From Nelumbo lutea (Eukaryota > Streptophyta > Magnoliopsida > Proteales > Nelumbonaceae), in assembly GCA_022828595.1 (NCBI GenBank), contig JAKGHH010000001.1:122214999-122278998 (forward strand): a stretch of 64,000 bases of DNA, read 5' to 3'. Positions 61,628 through 64,000 of this stretch are shown here, piece after piece. Below the pieces are notes generated by a model that was not told where the DNA came from, did not search any database, and worked only from the letters and a program-made list of their open reading frames with translations. The translations under genes and the position numbers were made by a program. Position 1 is the stretch's first letter. Each line of letters begins with the position of its first letter.

Positions 61628-61646
61628 TTGGCACCGTTTGTGGGAA
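61628..61646 (+). other. Primer binding site, Tat type
   Basis: TTGGCACCGTTTGTGGGAA is a one- or two-base variant of the TTGGCGCCGTCTGTGGGAA site common in Tat/Retand-type elements. It fixes plus orientation. Confidence 0.8.
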
Positions 61647-61687
61647 TCGTTTCAAAAGGGTTCTCTACCAAACTTTCGCCAACATCA

Positions 61688-63157
61688 ATGGCATCTTCTA
61701 GCAATGCCGGGCTTAACAATGGAAAAAACACCTCTAGGTGGCAACTCCAAGCTCCCACTGTACGTATTGGACAATTTACTGTACCCCTCAACACCTTCGA
61801 AGTTTCCACGCTAGACCTACCCCAGGTCGTCGAAGCTGTGAACTCCCCACTTCCTTTTGCGGTGAACACCACCTTTGCTAAACCCGCCATGGGCCCCCCG
61901 CGGTGGGGCAATGCCAGCTTGGTGACTTAGTGCAGTGCGTACGAGTCATGCAAGCCTAAATGCATCAAGTCCAGCAACTTCAGCATTACCAACAACAAGT
62001 CTTGTGTCACTTCTACCAGCAGTAGTTCCCAGCGCTGCAACGGAGCTAGCAGCCAGCCCAACCGCGGTGCCCCATAACACTGCTGAACCAGCAGCCGTTC
62101 GATCACCACTGAAGTGGCCGACCTCCCCGCAGGGGGGAGACCTCCCAGGCCTTGTCCCACAGTAGGAGAGGACCAACAGCCCCCGCCACATCGCAGCAAC
62201 AATGTAGGTCGGGGAGCGCCCACCCCACCAAGGTCGGTCCGTCCTAGCACGTGAATCCGGAAGCCTCGCTGGCGAGCAATCGGTTCAAAGTCCTGGTGAC
62301 AAACTCTGGGCGAAGTCCTTCAACTCGTGAAAGTCAGTTCCAGTAAGACTCTCACCAGGCCAAGGCCTGACCCGACAACACCGAAATAACCAACACTAGC
62401 GCAGACTCAGCCAAAAGGCAGCGGAGGCGGCGTCCCAAAGCCCGCCGTGCACTAATCCTTGAACAGCTCATGGAGCTTGACCAGCCCGAGCAGATCGAAG
62501 GTAAGGAAGGAGCGGACCCAAGGGTTACGAAGGCCACACCCTCCTTTAGGTACCATCTCCCCTCTCTCCTGACCTCCTAATGGATCCCATGCCAAAAGGC
62601 TTTAAAATTCTCCATCTGGACAAGTACGATGGGTCGTTCGATCCGAATGACCATATGTGGACTCCTTTCAGTCCCAGATGCACCTCGGCGGAGCTAGCGA
62701 AGCCTGCATGTGCGTCGCCTTCTCCACGACCTTCAGAGGAGTAGCGCGCACATTGTATAGAAATCTCCCATCTGGGACAATCCGGAGTTGGGCACTATTC
62801 GTGCAAGCGTTCACCTCACACTTCATCACTAGCAAGAAGTATCCAAGGTCGCAGGAAAGCCTTCTCAGCATCATCCAGAAAGAGGGAGAGTGCATCCAGA
62901 GCTACATCAAGCGCTTCAACGACACCTGCCTCTCGATCCCAAACTTGGACCCCACCGTTAGACTCGCCGTGGCCAAAGGGGGAGTCACTCACCGGGAGTT
63001 CAAGTGGCACGTGGTAGCGAGCAAGCATAAGGACATCACCGCATTCCTCAAGATCGCTAGCCAATTCATCGAGACCGAGGAGGAAATGAATAAAAAATCC
63101 AAAGCTCCAGCAGAGAAGAGGAGGAGAGACGATGACAAAGACCTCGGCACCGCATAA
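61688..63157 (+). pseudogene. Tat-lineage gag, frameshifted
   Basis: It starts at ATG 61688 (MASSSNAGLNNGKNTSRWQL) and breaks at a stop at 61928. Frames between 61929 and 62580 are degenerate. From 62581 it reads MDPMPKGFKILHLDKYDGSF. A frameshift near 62652 leads to the capsid region 62657-63157 (DSFQSQMHLGGASEACMCVA, TIRSWALFVQAFTSHFI, ESLLSIIQKEGECIQSYIKR), ending in a lysine-rich tail and DLGTA-stop. The domain is the retrotransposon gag fold as in Tat/Retand elements. No zinc knuckle or protease follows; repeats begin at once. Confidence 0.82.
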
Positions 63158-63905
63158 GTCCCAGTCGCCTCTTCGGCATGGGAAAAGTTTAGGAGTGGAC
63201 TCCGAGTCGCTCCCAAAGCCTAAGGGCTAAAGTGTCGAACTGGCAAAGACCTCAGCACCGTGTAAGACCTAGTCGCCTTTTCGGCATGTGCAAATTCCAG
63301 GAGTGGACTATGAGTCGCTCCCAAAGCCTAAGGGCCACAATACTGCTGAAAGACCCAGTTGCCTCTACGGCATGGGCAACACTACTGCTTAAGACCTAGT
63401 CGCCTCTTCGGCATGGGCAAAGCCTAGGAGTGGACTACGAGTCGCTCCCCGAAGCCTAAGGGCCACACTACTGCTTAAGACCCATTCACCTCTACAGCAT
63501 GGGCAAAGTCCAGGAGTGGACTACGAGTCGCTCCCCGAAGCCTAAGGGCAACAATACTACTGTTGAAAGACCCAATCACCTCTACGGCATGGGCAACACT
63601 GTTGCTTAAGACCCAGTCGCCTCTTCGGCATGGGCAAAAGTCCAGGAGTGGATCATGAGTCGCTCCTAAGGCCTAAAGACGACAATACTACTTAAGACCC
63701 GATCGCCTCTACGGCATGGGCAACATTGCTGCTTAAGACCCAGTCGCCTCTACGGCATGGGCAACATTGCTGCTTAAGACCCAGTCGCCTCTACGGCATG
63801 GGCCACACTACTGCTCAAGACCCAGCCACCTCGTTGGCATGGGAGAAATCAACAAAAGCTGACTATAAGTCACCCCCAGAGCCTAAGGGCTACAATACTA
63901 AACTA
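63158..63905 (+). repeat. Tandem repeat tract after gag
   Basis: About a dozen copies of AGACCCAGTCGCCTCTACGG-CATGGGCAA (a unit of about 43 bp) are interspersed with CCAGGAGTGGACTACGAGTC-GCTCCC-GAAGCCTAAGGGC, which forms a longer unit of about 85-105 bp. In Tat elements such repeats normally lie between pol and the 3' LTR. Confidence 0.88.
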
Positions 63906-63909
63906 GTAG

Positions 63910-64000
63910 AGACCTCCTCGCCACTTACAGGCAACTCGCCACTTGCAGGCAACTCACCACTTGCAGTCAGCTCGCCACTATAAGGCAGCTCGCCACTATA
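63910..64000 (+). repeat. Short tandem repeat, 17-18 bp unit, running off the window
   Basis: CTCGCCACTTGCAGGCAA and variants (CTCGCCACTATAAGGCAG) repeat about five times up to the right edge. Confidence 0.85.

Noticed and set aside
62657..63216. A host gene for a GA-rich, lysine-tailed protein
   Set aside because: The domain text is retrotransposon gag and it sits after an LTR and primer site.

Overview
This is a repeat-dominated piece of a flowering-plant nuclear genome. The evidence is intron-containing genes with GT-AG splice sites, Ty1/copia and Ty3/gypsy retrotransposons with tRNA-Met-type primer sites, Helitrons with 3' hairpins and CTRR ends, Mutator-like inverted-repeat elements, and AT-rich intergenic DNA. 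The species cannot be named from the sequence. Only two intact host genes are visible, both on the plus strand: a TMEM53/DUF829 alpha/beta-hydrolase-like gene (seven coding exons, 23450-27596, 406 aa, C-terminus SRL) and a farnesol-dehydrogenase-like short-chain reductase (FLDH type, four exons, 55239-58451, 343 aa). All splice junctions of both were placed by hand and keep frame.

Layout. 1-779: 5' LTR and gag start of a minus-strand LTR element, inserted into the integrase region of an older minus-strand Ty3/gypsy element (780 to about 4140). 4177-4455: broken copy of a zinc-ribbon protein gene, followed by an inverted-repeat arm. 5105-11640: minus-strand Helitron-like region with about four internal units of 0.9-1.0 kb, interrupted by a 1,461 bp solo LTR with a perfect 5-bp target duplication. 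11690-20316: decayed Tat-lineage Ty3/gypsy element that lacks PBS, gag and most of protease, and carries an intron-containing antisense ORF before its 3' LTR. 20621-22268: two nested inverted-repeat elements, then the first gene.

28376-30163: foldback and Mutator-like repeats. 30164-41480: three plus-strand Helitron copies in a row (A, B, C). B is split by a complete minus-strand Helitron (32898-36211) inserted precisely between A and T, and B's 3' end abuts C's 5' end. About 41512-49774: a large inverted-repeat element carrying fragments of a hAT/DUF659 gene and a cytokinin isopentenyltransferase gene, itself interrupted by a nearly complete Ty1/copia element (42946-49255, TSD AGTGA). 49797-50925: nested MITEs. 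50926-55008: AT-rich DNA with tandem repeats and two Helitron-type 3' ends, the last about 230 bp upstream of the FLDH-like start codon. 58451-60591: FLDH-like 3' flank with a MITE. 60592-64000: 5' LTR, primer site, gag and a tandem-repeat tract of a second Tat-lineage element that runs off the window.

The genes do not form a pathway or operon. The story is genome structure: nested insertions of at least five transposon classes, gene-fragment capture, and Helitron tandem arrays. I found no clearly new biochemical system. The most unusual objects are the tandem and nested Helitrons, the chimeric isopentenyltransferase/hAT element, and the spliced antisense ORF of the Tat element.
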